Source: Desulfomicrobium baculatum DSM 4028 (GTDB lineage: Bacteria > Desulfobacterota > Desulfovibrionia > Desulfovibrionales > Desulfomicrobiaceae). From it: a stretch of 64,000 bases of DNA. Location of the stretch: NCBI RefSeq assembly GCF_000023225.1, contig NC_013173.1, positions 1,552,501 to 1,616,500 of the forward strand, written 5' to 3'. Made by a program: the position numbers and the translations under genes. Below are positions 1-7,852 of this stretch, piece by piece. The notes under the pieces are model-generated. The model did not search any database and was not told the DNA's origin. It saw only the letters and a list, made by a program, of their open reading frames with translations. Within the stretch, counting starts at the first letter, position 1; every line of letters begins with the position of its first letter.

Positions 1-3
1 GTC

Positions 4-1947
4 ATGGCCCGCGAAAAGCAGCGTCAGCTTGGCCTGCAGGAAGTGCTGGGCCTTGGCGACAAAGAGATGCAGGCGATTCTGACCGCCTTTGCCCCGGCCT
101 TTGCCGAGAGGGCCGAACCTTTCGAGCTGGACGGCGATCAGGTCGGCCTTTTTCTTTCATCTCTGCAAAAGGCCAATCAGCAGCTCATGCGCATGAGCCT
201 TGATCTGGAACTGGCCAACGGCCGACTGGAGGACGCTCACCGCTTCACGAGCATGGGCTCCACGGTGGGGCTCAAGATGAGCAAAGCCAGGACCCCGGAC
301 GAAGTTTTCGAATCAGCGGCCATGTGCATGCATGACAGTGTCGGAGTTCGTGGCGGTTTTGTATACTGGATCGTCCCTGCCGAGCGCATTATGCAGGGTC
401 TGGTCTGGAACGGTAACGGCCACCGGCGTGTCATCTCCTATCCGCTGGAAGGTGACGGCCTGCCGGCCTTGAATGGCGGGACCAGTCTGCCCGACAACCT
501 GAAGGCCATTCTGCTGACGCATCACGAACGTCACGAAGGCGCTTCCCTCATGGACCGGGAGCTCAGGCTCAAGCAATTTTTCGTGGTGCGAGGATATTGC
601 CTCTTTCCCCTTGTCGGCAGTGATTTCACCGGCGAGATTTGCATCCTGCGCTCGGGCGACCGGCCGTCCAAGATGACCCCCCAGGAATACATGGGGTATT
701 CCCAGGTCTCGTGCGTGGCTTCGGCCTCGCTTGACCGGGTACGGCTCTTCGACAGCCTGCAACTGCGCGCCGACGAGCTGTCCCTGGCCCTGTGGAAGAA
801 CCAGCAGATCAACCTGCAGCTCCTGCAGACCGAGCGGCTGGCGGCGGTGGGGCAACTGGCGGCAGGCGCGGCCCATGAGATCAACAACCCCCTGGCTATC
901 ATCTCCGCGCGCACCCAATTGCTGGAAAGCCGTGAAAACGACGAGAAGAAGCGCCGGGACCTGCACCAGATCTCCGAACAGATCGAACGCATCTCGTCCA
1001 TCCTGCAGAGCCTCATGGGCTTTGCCAGACCCAATGCGCCCCAAGTCATCAATCTGGACATCAATTCCCTGTTGCTCAAGATCATCGGCCTAGTGGAATC
1101 AATTTTCCAAACCCACCGCATCCCCATCGTTCAGAGCCTTGCCCCGGACCTGCCGCTCATCCTGGCCGACGCCAATCAATTGGAGCAGGTTTTTCTGAAT
1201 CTGGTCATAAATGCCCAGCACGCAATGGAGAAAGAAGGCGGGGTGCTGACCGTAAGCTCCGCCTTCATGCCCGACGGAAAGCGCATCAGCATCTCCGTCA
1301 GGGATACCGGCACGGGCATTTCGCCGGAAAATCTTTCGCGCATCTTCGATCCCTTCTTCTCCACCAAGTCCGAAGGAAAGGGCACGGGGCTGGGGCTGTC
1401 CACGGCATATGGCATCGTCACCAACCATTATGGCGAGATCAAGGTGATCAGCACGCCGGGTCAGGGCACGGAAATGATCGTCGTACTGCCGGTGTCCACG
1501 CCGGTGACCCTTCCTGAAAAGCCGGTCGTGCGCCTGGAGACCGAATGCGCCATGCCAACGGCGACCAAAGGGCACAGAATTCTGGTCGTCGATGACGAAC
1601 AGCACATTCGCGACATTCTCTCCGAAACCCTGCGCGAGGCCGGTTATGTTGTCGAAACCGCGCCCAACGGAGATGAAGGTGTCCGTAAATTGCGTTCGGG
1701 TTCTTTCGATCTGATTCTGCTCGACATCCGCATGCCCATCCATTCCGGGCTCGACGTGTTGAAGCTGCTGCGTCGCAACGGCGGCGCTCCGCCCGTAATA
1801 ATCATTACGGGCCTTGCTTCTTCCGAGGAGTTGGAAGAAGCCTTGCGTCTTGGTGCAGCCAAGTGTATACGCAAGCCCTTTCATTTGAAGACCCTGCTGT
1901 CCGACATCTCCGGTATTTTACATTCGGGCTGTCCCGCGAACAATTAA
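4..1947 (+). CDS. Hybrid histidine kinase with C-terminal receiver (start may lie upstream)
   Basis: This 647-residue protein is a cytoplasmic sensor kinase. Residues about 75-250 look like a GAF-type input domain, followed by a short coil. The phosphoacceptor H-box reads AHEINNPLAII with His291. The HATPase domain (about 390-495) shows a DTGTGIS G1 box and GKGTGLGLS. A CheY-like receiver occupies about 520-640 with phosphoacceptor Asp574 in LLDIRMP and the conserved Lys in RKPF. No membrane segment is seen. The ATG at position 4 is the first in the window and the frame is open to position 1, so the true N terminus could be further upstream. The stop is 12 nt before the MinD-like ATPase gene, suggesting one transcript. 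The ligand is unknown. Confidence 0.85.
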   Translation: MAREKQRQLGLQEVLGLGDKEMQAILTAFAPAFAERAEPFELDGDQVGLFLSSLQKANQQLMRMSLDLELANGRLEDAHRFTSMGSTVGLKMSKARTPDEVFESAAMCMHDSVGVRGGFVYWIVPAERIMQGLVWNGNGHRRVISYPLEGDGLPALNGGTSLPDNLKAILLTHHERHEGASLMDRELRLKQFFVVRGYCLFPLVGSDFTGEICILRSGDRPSKMTPQEYMGYSQVSCVASASLDRVRLFDSLQLRADELSLALWKNQQINLQLLQTERLAAVGQLAAGAAHEINNPLAIISARTQLLESRENDEKKRRDLHQISEQIERISSILQSLMGFARPNAPQVINLDINSLLLKIIGLVESIFQTHRIPIVQSLAPDLPLILADANQLEQVFLNLVINAQHAMEKEGGVLTVSSAFMPDGKRISISVRDTGTGISPENLSRIFDPFFSTKSEGKGTGLGLSTAYGIVTNHYGEIKVISTPGQGTEMIVVLPVSTPVTLPEKPVVRLETECAMPTATKGHRILVVDDEQHIRDILSETLREAGYVVETAPNGDEGVRKLRSGSFDLILLDIRMPIHSGLDVLKLLRRNGGAPPVIIITGLASSEELEEALRLGAAKCIRKPFHLKTLLSDISGILHSGCPANN

Positions 1948-1959
1948 CCCCCGGCTTTA

Positions 1960-3381
1960 ATGCAGCACTCGCCGTCAACCGCAAAGCCCAGGACCCGTCA
2001 CACCCGCATCCTGGCCCTGGCCAGTGGCAAGGGCGGGACAGGGAAAACCACCGTGGCCGTCAATCTGGCCCTGGCGCTCAATCGCGCCGGGCACACGGTT
2101 TGTCTGCTCGACGCCGATTTCGGCCTGTCCAACGCGGAAGTGCATCTGGGGCTGCCGTCTCCTCTCCACACGCTTGAAAACGTCCTCTTTGACTCCATGC
2201 CTCTGGAAGACTGTCTTGTTCCCGTGCGACCCGGGTTTGATCTTCTCTCCGGCAGCAACGGCGTGGCCCGCATGGCCGAACTTGACGTGGCGAACCGCAA
2301 GCGACTGGTGGCCGAATTTTCCGCGCTCTCCGGGTACGATTTCCTCATTCTCGACAATTCGCCGGGCATCTCCGCCCAGGTGGTCTCCTTGTGTCTGGCC
2401 ACGCGCGAGATCATTCTGGTGGTCAATCCCGAGGCCAGCGCCCTGGTCGACGCCTACGCCCTGATCAAGGTGCTCAAGGAAAACGGGCTGTGGTGGCCGC
2501 CGCTGGTCCTGGTCAACCGCTCGGAATCGGGAGTGCAGGCCAGACAGGTCTTCACCCGATTTCAGGAGACGGTGGAGCAGTTCCTGGGTCTCAAACCCCT
2601 TTTTCTGGGCGCGGTACCCATGGACGACGCGGCCCGGAAAATGACGGCTCTGGGCAAGCCCTTTGTGACCCTGCGCGACGATCTGCCCGCAAGCCAGGCG
2701 ATCATGTCCATCGCCAAGATCCTGGCCGAACGCCTGAACAAGGATTGGGCCAAAAACAAGCCCGCGGATTTTTTTGAGAACGTCGTGGTGCGCATGAAGC
2801 AGCGTCCGGATTTCGGCTTAAGCCAGATCGCCGCCAATTCCAGCGCCCCCACCAATGATACCACCCAGCCCGACGTGTACATGGAGCTGGTGGCCATGCT
2901 CGACAAGGCCTCGCGCCTCTGCGAAAAGCTGCTTGAAAATCCGGCCTATGCCTTTGTGCGGGACCGTTTCGGCCTGGTGCGTCTGGCCATGGACAATTTT
3001 CTGAATCCCCTCGACCGACTGCGCAAGCCCCGCGGAATCCTGAAACCGCGCATCCTGGTACTCAGCAACCACGAACAGATGCGGACCATGCTTGGTGAAA
3101 TCGTGGCGGAGGTCGGCTACGAGGGCGAAGCCTTCGCGCCCGGACACGGAGATTTCCTCAAATTCCGCGACACCTGCAATTTGATCCTGGTCTCCTGCGA
3201 TCGCCCCGAGGCCCTGATCCGTTCCTGCCTGCTCCAGATCCCAGAGGTCCCCCTTATTCTCCTGACGGGATTCGGCAACTCGTCACTGGAGACGGAATTC
3301 CGCCACCGGACCGTGGCCGTGGTGCCCAGACCCTTTCATATCAACGAATTGCGCACCATTCTGCAGTCCGCCTTACGCTAG
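1960..3381 (+). CDS. MinD/ParA-like ATPase with receiver-like C-terminal domain
   Basis: The N-terminal part (about residues 15-260) is a P-loop ATPase of the MinD/ParA/FlhG class. It has the deviant Walker A GKGGTGKTT near residue 23, the switch motif LLDADFGLSN, and a Walker B-like LILDNSPG. Such proteins dimerise with ATP and position cell structures. The last 115 residues (from about 360) have the fold pattern of a response-regulator receiver: ILVLSNHEQMRTML, then LILVSCDRP where the phospho-Asp motif would be, and a terminal PRPFHINEL loop. The normal acidic cluster is missing, so it is probably a pseudo-receiver. It follows a hybrid kinase by 12 nt. No flagellar gene is adjacent, so I do not assign FlhG. 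A link to placement of chemoreceptors or poles is only a guess. Confidence 0.8.
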   Translation: MQHSPSTAKPRTRHTRILALASGKGGTGKTTVAVNLALALNRAGHTVCLLDADFGLSNAEVHLGLPSPLHTLENVLFDSMPLEDCLVPVRPGFDLLSGSNGVARMAELDVANRKRLVAEFSALSGYDFLILDNSPGISAQVVSLCLATREIILVVNPEASALVDAYALIKVLKENGLWWPPLVLVNRSESGVQARQVFTRFQETVEQFLGLKPLFLGAVPMDDAARKMTALGKPFVTLRDDLPASQAIMSIAKILAERLNKDWAKNKPADFFENVVVRMKQRPDFGLSQIAANSSAPTNDTTQPDVYMELVAMLDKASRLCEKLLENPAYAFVRDRFGLVRLAMDNFLNPLDRLRKPRGILKPRILVLSNHEQMRTMLGEIVAEVGYEGEAFAPGHGDFLKFRDTCNLILVSCDRPEALIRSCLLQIPEVPLILLTGFGNSSLETEFRHRTVAVVPRPFHINELRTILQSALR

Positions 3382-3462
3382 GTACCTATTTACAATCCCC
3401 GCCCCCTGGCATAAGCAAAACACCTTTCTTTCCCATTCTTTGGGAGCAGTCATCATCCTGTG

Positions 3463-3485
3463 AAATCCGGCCGTGCGGATTTTGC
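3463..3485 (+). terminator. Short hairpin with T-run upstream of the aminotransferase
   Basis: A 7-bp stem AAATCCG/CGGATTT with a 6-nt loop is followed by TTG. It lies about 80 nt after the MinD-like gene. It could be a weak intrinsic terminator or a leader hairpin. It covers a possible GTG start at 3473, which argues that translation of the next gene starts further downstream. Confidence 0.4.
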
Positions 3486-3502
3486 AGCATTCGGGAATGC
3501 AT

Positions 3503-4804
3503 ATGCGCAGAGACATCGAACATGTGGGTTGGGGAAAACTGACCTATGAAATCAGGGCGATAGTGGCCGTGGCTCAGGATCTTCGCAACCTGGGCCTTGA
3601 GATTACCTGGGAAAACATCGGCGACCCCATCGAGAAGGGCGAGCAGGTTCCCGGCTGGATCAAGGAGATCATCGCCGGTCTTGCCATGCAAGACAAGACC
3701 TATGGCTATTGCGCCACGCAGGGCGTGCTTGAGACCCGCGAATTCGTGGCCCAGCTGGTCAACAAGCGGGGCAGCTATCAGGTCACGGCCGACGATATCA
3801 TATTTTTCAACGGACTTGGCGACGCAGTGGCCAAGATTTTCGGCTTCCTGAAGCGCGAAGCCCGGGTCATCGGGCCGTCTCCGGCCTATTCCACCCACTC
3901 GTCGGCCGAAGCCGCGCATTCCGGTTACGAGCACCTGACCTACGAGCTCGACCCGAACAACGGCTGGATGCCGGATCTGGTCGATCTGGAGAACAAGGTC
4001 CGCTACAACGATTCCATCGCGGGCATCCTGTTCATCAATCCCGACAATCCGACGGGCGCGGTCTATCCATGCGAACTGATTGAAAAGATCGTGGACATCG
4101 CCCGGCGCTACAATGTTTTCGTCCTGGCCGACGAAATCTATGCCAACATCGTCTACAGCGGTCATCCGACCTGCAGTCTGTCCGAGGTCATCGGCGAGGT
4201 TCCCGGCATGGCCCTGCGCGGCATTTCCAAGGAATATCCCTGGCCGGGCGGGCGCTGCGGCTGGATCGAAGTCTACAACAAGGACAAGAATCCGGATTTT
4301 CGCGCCTACATCAGGAGCCTCTTGAACGCCAAGATGCTTGAGGTCTGCTCCACCAGTCTGCCCCAGCTTTCCATTCCGCCGATCATGGGCGACCCGCGGT
4401 ATCCGGCCCACCTCGACGCCCGGCGCAGGATGTTCGAATACCGCGCCCAGGAGGCCTGGGAAGCGTTCCAGGGCGTGAAAGGGGTCAAGGTCATCAAACC
4501 CCAGGGCGCCTTCTACATGTCGGTCATGTTCGAGGATGGGGTTTTAAACGGCAAGCAGACCCTTGAAATCGGGAACCCCAAGGTGAAGGCCCACATCGAG
4601 GAGATCGTGCAGGGAGTGGAAGTGGACAAGCGTTTCGTCTACTACCTGCTCGGCGCCACCGGCATCTGCGTGGTGCCACTGACAGGCTTCTGCTGCAATC
4701 GCAAGGGCTTCCGCGTCACGCTCCTGGAGACCGACGACGCCAAGCGGCTGCAAACCTGGCGGACCATCGTCGACGCCATCACCCGTTACTTGGCCTCGGC
4801 CTGA
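3503..4804 (+). CDS. PLP-dependent class I/II aminotransferase
   Basis: This fold-type I PLP enzyme of 433 residues transfers amino groups between an amino acid and a 2-oxo acid. The sequence shows the family markers in order: YGYCATQG near the N terminus, NPDNPTGAVY, the LADEIYANI segment with the PLP-ring Asp, and the Schiff-base lysine in GISKEYPWPGGRCGW. The C-terminal GFRVTLLE segment carries the substrate-carboxylate Arg. I chose ATG 3503 because GGGA lies 6 nt upstream. ATG 3497 and GTG 3473 are also in frame, but the latter lies inside a hairpin. Substrate specificity cannot be read; alanine-type or aromatic aminotransferase are both possible. The next gene starts 5 nt after the stop. 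Confidence 0.88.
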   Translation: MRRDIEHVGWGKLTYEIRAIVAVAQDLRNLGLEITWENIGDPIEKGEQVPGWIKEIIAGLAMQDKTYGYCATQGVLETREFVAQLVNKRGSYQVTADDIIFFNGLGDAVAKIFGFLKREARVIGPSPAYSTHSSAEAAHSGYEHLTYELDPNNGWMPDLVDLENKVRYNDSIAGILFINPDNPTGAVYPCELIEKIVDIARRYNVFVLADEIYANIVYSGHPTCSLSEVIGEVPGMALRGISKEYPWPGGRCGWIEVYNKDKNPDFRAYIRSLLNAKMLEVCSTSLPQLSIPPIMGDPRYPAHLDARRRMFEYRAQEAWEAFQGVKGVKVIKPQGAFYMSVMFEDGVLNGKQTLEIGNPKVKAHIEEIVQGVEVDKRFVYYLLGATGICVVPLTGFCCNRKGFRVTLLETDDAKRLQTWRTIVDAITRYLASA

Positions 4805-4808
4805 ACCC

Positions 4809-5438
4809 GTGACCGAAGGTTGCAACCCGCGCTGGCTGGATTGGGCGCGAGAGATTCAATCCCTGGCGCAGACAGGTCTGGCCTTTACCAAAAGCCCCTA
4901 TGACCGGGCGAGTTTCAGCCGCCTGTCGGACATCGCGGCGGAAATTTTGGCGGAACACTCGCAGCTTGACGCCCAGGCCGTGAAGCGAGCCTTTTCCCTG
5001 GAACCGGGTTACGCAACGCCCAAGGTCGATGTGCGCGCGGCGGTGGTGCGTGACGGACGCATCCTCTTGGTGCGGGAAAGTGCCGACGGAAAATGGGCCA
5101 TGCCTGGCGGCTGGTCCGACGTGGGCGACCGCCCCTCGGAAACGGCCGAACGCGAAACTCTTGAAGAGAGCGGCTTCGTGGTGCGGACCACGAAACTCGT
5201 CGGTGCCTTCGACGCCAACCGGGGCGAGAAGGCCAGCATGTTTTTTCACGCCGTGAAATTGATTTTCCTCTGCGAACTTCTCGGGGGAGAGGCCAGAGGC
5301 AGCCTGGAAACCCTGGAGGTCGATTTTTTCGACTTTGCCGACCTGCCGCCCCTGTCCATGCAACGAACCAACCAGCGCCACCTGGAGGAAGTCCGCGCCC
5401 ATCTGCGCGATCCCCTGCGGCCGGCTGCTTTTGATTGA
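4809..5438 (+). CDS. Nudix hydrolase with N-terminal helical domain
   Basis: This 209-residue protein starts at GTG 4809. The N-terminal 65 residues form the helical domain seen in YjhB-like and ADP-ribose-pyrophosphatase-like Nudix enzymes. The Nudix box runs from about residue 98: GGWSDVGD, then RETLEESGF. Position E of the canonical GX5EX7REUXEEXGU pattern is Asp here, while the metal-binding REXXEE core is intact. The substrate is likely a nucleoside diphosphate derivative. It is 5 nt downstream of the aminotransferase and its stop is 1 nt before murI, so it is cotranscribed with both. Confidence 0.85.
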   Translation: MTEGCNPRWLDWAREIQSLAQTGLAFTKSPYDRASFSRLSDIAAEILAEHSQLDAQAVKRAFSLEPGYATPKVDVRAAVVRDGRILLVRESADGKWAMPGGWSDVGDRPSETAERETLEESGFVVRTTKLVGAFDANRGEKASMFFHAVKLIFLCELLGGEARGSLETLEVDFFDFADLPPLSMQRTNQRHLEEVRAHLRDPLRPAAFD

Positions 5439-5439
5439 T

Positions 5440-6258
5440 ATGTACGAATCCGAATGCACTCTGCCCATCGGGGTTTTTGATTCCGGCATCGGCGGACTGA
5501 CCGTGCTGAAGGCGCTGACCGAAGCGTTGCCCAAAGAGAGTTTTCTCTATCTCGGGGACACGGCGCGTCTGCCTTACGGCACCAAAAGCGCCAAGTCCGT
5601 GACGCGCTACGTGCTGCAAACCACGGCTCTGCTCAAAGCCAGGGGCATCAAGCTTCTAGTCATCGCCTGCAACACGGCCACGGGCGTGTCCCTGGAAGCC
5701 TTGCAGGAGGCCTATCCGGAACTGCCGGTCATCGGCGTCATCCGCCCCGGAGCTGAAGCGGCCTGCCGGTCGAGCAGAAATGGCCGCATCGGGGTCATCG
5801 GCACGGAGAGCACCGTAAACGCCCGTGGGTATGAGCGCGAAATCCTGCGCATCCGGCCTGACGCCCAGGTTTTCGCCCAGGCCTGCCCGCTTTTCGTGCC
5901 CCTGGCCGAAGAAGGGTGGTGCGATGGGCAGATCGCAAGCCTTGTGGCCGAGCGCTATCTGGGCGGCCTGGTCAGGGATACCGGCATCGACACGCTGGTG
6001 CTCGGCTGCACCCACTTCCCGGTTCTGGCCGATGCCATCCAGGATGTCGTGGGCCCGGACGTGACCCTGGTCGACTCCGCCCGCACCACGGCGGAATTCG
6101 TGCAGGACATGCTGGAGCGCCGCGACATCTGCTCGACCACGAAAGAGCGCTGCCTGACCTTTCTGGCCACGGACGGCGCCAGACGCTTTGCCAGGGTCGG
6201 CGGGGTGTTCATGCATCATCCGCTCGATCCTGCCGATGTGGAGATCGTGGATCTCTGA
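5440..6258 (+). CDS. murI: Glutamate racemase
   Basis: MurI converts L-glutamate to D-glutamate for peptidoglycan precursor synthesis in the cytoplasm. The protein is 272 residues, the usual size. The first catalytic region reads GVFDSGIGGLTVL and includes the conserved Asp and Ser. The two catalytic cysteines are in IACNTATG and LGCTHFPVL. LGDTARLPYGTKS is the typical substrate loop. The frame is open further upstream, but ATG 5440, 1 nt after the Nudix stop, gives the normal N terminus. The stop codon overlaps the start of the next gene (ATGA). Confidence 0.95.
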   Translation: MYESECTLPIGVFDSGIGGLTVLKALTEALPKESFLYLGDTARLPYGTKSAKSVTRYVLQTTALLKARGIKLLVIACNTATGVSLEALQEAYPELPVIGVIRPGAEAACRSSRNGRIGVIGTESTVNARGYEREILRIRPDAQVFAQACPLFVPLAEEGWCDGQIASLVAERYLGGLVRDTGIDTLVLGCTHFPVLADAIQDVVGPDVTLVDSARTTAEFVQDMLERRDICSTTKERCLTFLATDGARRFARVGGVFMHHPLDPADVEIVDL

Positions 6259-6716
6259 TGTCCGCATTGCTGGCCGTGGACGCGGGGGTGCGTACGGGCC
6301 TCGCTCTTCTGGACCGCGACGGACGTCTGCTTTGGTGCAGGTCGCACAATCTGGGCACCACGACACGGCTCAAAAAAGCCGCGGCCCGGGTACTTTTTGA
6401 ATTGCCCCATTTACAGTTTCTGGTAGTGGAAGGGGGCGGGCAGACGGCAGGTATATGGGAGCACGCGGCTGCCAAAAGAAATCTGCCCTGCATGATCATC
6501 CAGGCCGAGCGCTGGCGCGAGCAGTTTCTGCTCCCACGGCAGCGGGCCAGCGGACAGAAGGCAAAGGCGGCAGCCTGCGCTCTGGTGTCCATAATTTTAC
6601 GACGCGAAGGCTGGTCTTCTCCGACCGTTCCAGGCCATGACGCGGCCGAAGCCGCGCTCATCGGGCTGTGGGCTGCGGTTCAACTCGGGTGGCGGGCTAT
6701 GCCCGCGCTCAAATAA
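6258..6716 (+). CDS. RuvC-like RNase H-fold protein of unknown role
   Basis: This 152-residue protein overlaps murI by 1 nt. It begins LLAVDAGVRTGLALLDRDG, which matches the first strand-Asp of the RNase H/RuvC fold. A second acidic strand follows in FLVVEGGGQT, and HDAAEAALIGLWA near the C terminus resembles the final acidic helix of RuvC and related resolvases. The spacing of D, E and D/E residues agrees with a metal-dependent nuclease. It is shorter than RuvC and lies far from ruvAB, so I do not call it ruvC. It could be an uncharacterised Holliday-junction or structure-specific nuclease, or an inactive fold relative. The presence of uvrC downstream gives loose support for DNA metabolism. 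Confidence 0.6.
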   Translation: MSALLAVDAGVRTGLALLDRDGRLLWCRSHNLGTTTRLKKAAARVLFELPHLQFLVVEGGGQTAGIWEHAAAKRNLPCMIIQAERWREQFLLPRQRASGQKAKAAACALVSIILRREGWSSPTVPGHDAAEAALIGLWAAVQLGWRAMPALK

Positions 6717-6729
6717 TTCGACGGAAAAC

Positions 6730-7578
6730 ATGGACAAACTCAGTTTTGATCTTCCCGGTATCAGCCCGGTCGGTCTTGACCTCATTACGTTGCTGAACAC
6801 ATCGAATGCCACGGTCAAACAGATCGCGGCCCAGGCCAAGCTTGACCCGGTCATCTTTGGCAATATCATCGCTTGCGCAAACTCGCCCATGTATCACGAG
6901 GCCAACAATTCCACTGATATCCTGACCTCCCTGGTCCGTCTGGGGCAGCGGGAAATCAAGCGCATCGTGTACCAGGTCGTGCTCAGATCGGCGTTCTTCC
7001 ATGAATCCTCGGAAATCAGCGGAATCCTGCGCCGGATCTGGCAACAGAGTCTGACCGCCAACGTGTTCATGCAGAAATTCGTCTCCTCCGTTCCGGACGC
7101 CTACGCCCTTGATGCCGAGGGCATGGAATGCATCGAATGTCTGGGACTTATACACAATATCGGCTACGTGGTGCTGCTGGTCAATTTTCAGGATCGTTTC
7201 CAGGAATTCTTCACCCGTGACGATGAACAGGATTTGCCCTCCTTCTTCGAGGAAGAGCGTCTCTGGTTTGACGGATTCGATCATTTTTCAGCAGGCCATG
7301 CGGTGCTCAAAACCTGGGGTTTCCCTTTGCCCCTCTGCGAAGTCGTCGCCCAATACGGCTTTGAAAACCACGTTTTCAAAGGCCGCTATCCTGAGCTGCA
7401 CAATCTGCTTCGCCTCTCCAGGCACGTGATCATGATAACGGAATCCAATTTCCACCCCAAAAAACCTGCTGATTTCTGGTTGAACGGGACAGAGCTGCCA
7501 TCGGCGGAAGTCGATTACGAGCAGATCATTGACGACGTGCGCCAGTGCGTCCAAAGCATCGAGGGGGCATTCGCATGA
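6730..7578 (+). CDS. HDOD domain protein
   Basis: This 282-residue protein has the all-helical HDOD arrangement (a catalytically degenerate HD-type fold). Seen features are the N-terminal LLNTSNATVKQIAAQAKLDP, then NIIACANSPMY, LVRLGQREIKRIV, and LGLIHNIGYVVLL where an HD hydrolase would carry its metal ligands. HDOD proteins act in signalling or in regulation of motility and stress, usually as adaptors. The start is ATG 6730; the frame is open further upstream, but that stretch overlaps the RuvC-like gene. Its stop overlaps the start of the zinc-ribbon ORF. Confidence 0.8.
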   Translation: MDKLSFDLPGISPVGLDLITLLNTSNATVKQIAAQAKLDPVIFGNIIACANSPMYHEANNSTDILTSLVRLGQREIKRIVYQVVLRSAFFHESSEISGILRRIWQQSLTANVFMQKFVSSVPDAYALDAEGMECIECLGLIHNIGYVVLLVNFQDRFQEFFTRDDEQDLPSFFEEERLWFDGFDHFSAGHAVLKTWGFPLPLCEVVAQYGFENHVFKGRYPELHNLLRLSRHVIMITESNFHPKKPADFWLNGTELPSAEVDYEQIIDDVRQCVQSIEGAFA

Positions 7579-7775
7579 TGCCCGGTCAAAACGAATTCCG
7601 GACACGGCTGCGTTGCACGAAATGCCACGGCATGCTGCAGGTCCGTCGCACCTGACGGGCCGTGGAGCTTCGCTGCAAGTCTTGCGGCGCTACCTTTGGA
7701 TTGCAGGAGTTTGGCACCAATCTTGACGACCTGCTGGAAGAGTATCTGGCCAATTTTCCCTGCGACAGGGTCTAG
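7575..7775 (+). pseudogene. Zinc-ribbon protein ORF interrupted by an in-frame TGA
   Basis: The frame starts at ATG 7575, overlapping the HDOD stop as ATGA, and runs to TAG 7773-7775 except for one TGA at 7653-7655. Before the TGA the reading is LRCTKCHGMLQVRRT with a CXXC knuckle. After it comes RAVELRCKSCGATFGLQEF with the second CXXC knuckle, then LDDLLEEYLANFPCDRV. Together these form one coherent small zinc ribbon of about 66 residues. A single base change (GGA Gly or CGA Arg to TGA) would explain the break. The TGA is not in a CXXU redox motif, so selenocysteine looks unlikely. A sequencing error, a recent nonsense mutation or programmed readthrough remain possible. Confidence 0.6.
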
Positions 7776-7852
7776 GCCCTGCACGATTATCGGACCGGCT
7801 CCCGCGCAGGGGCCGGGAGTAACATTTTGCGCACAGGATTTCTTACAACCCT

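Noticed and set aside
7653-7655. Selenocysteine codon in the zinc-ribbon ORF
   Set aside because: The TGA is not in a CXXU or UXXC context and I could not see a convincing SECIS stem-loop; a point mutation is simpler.
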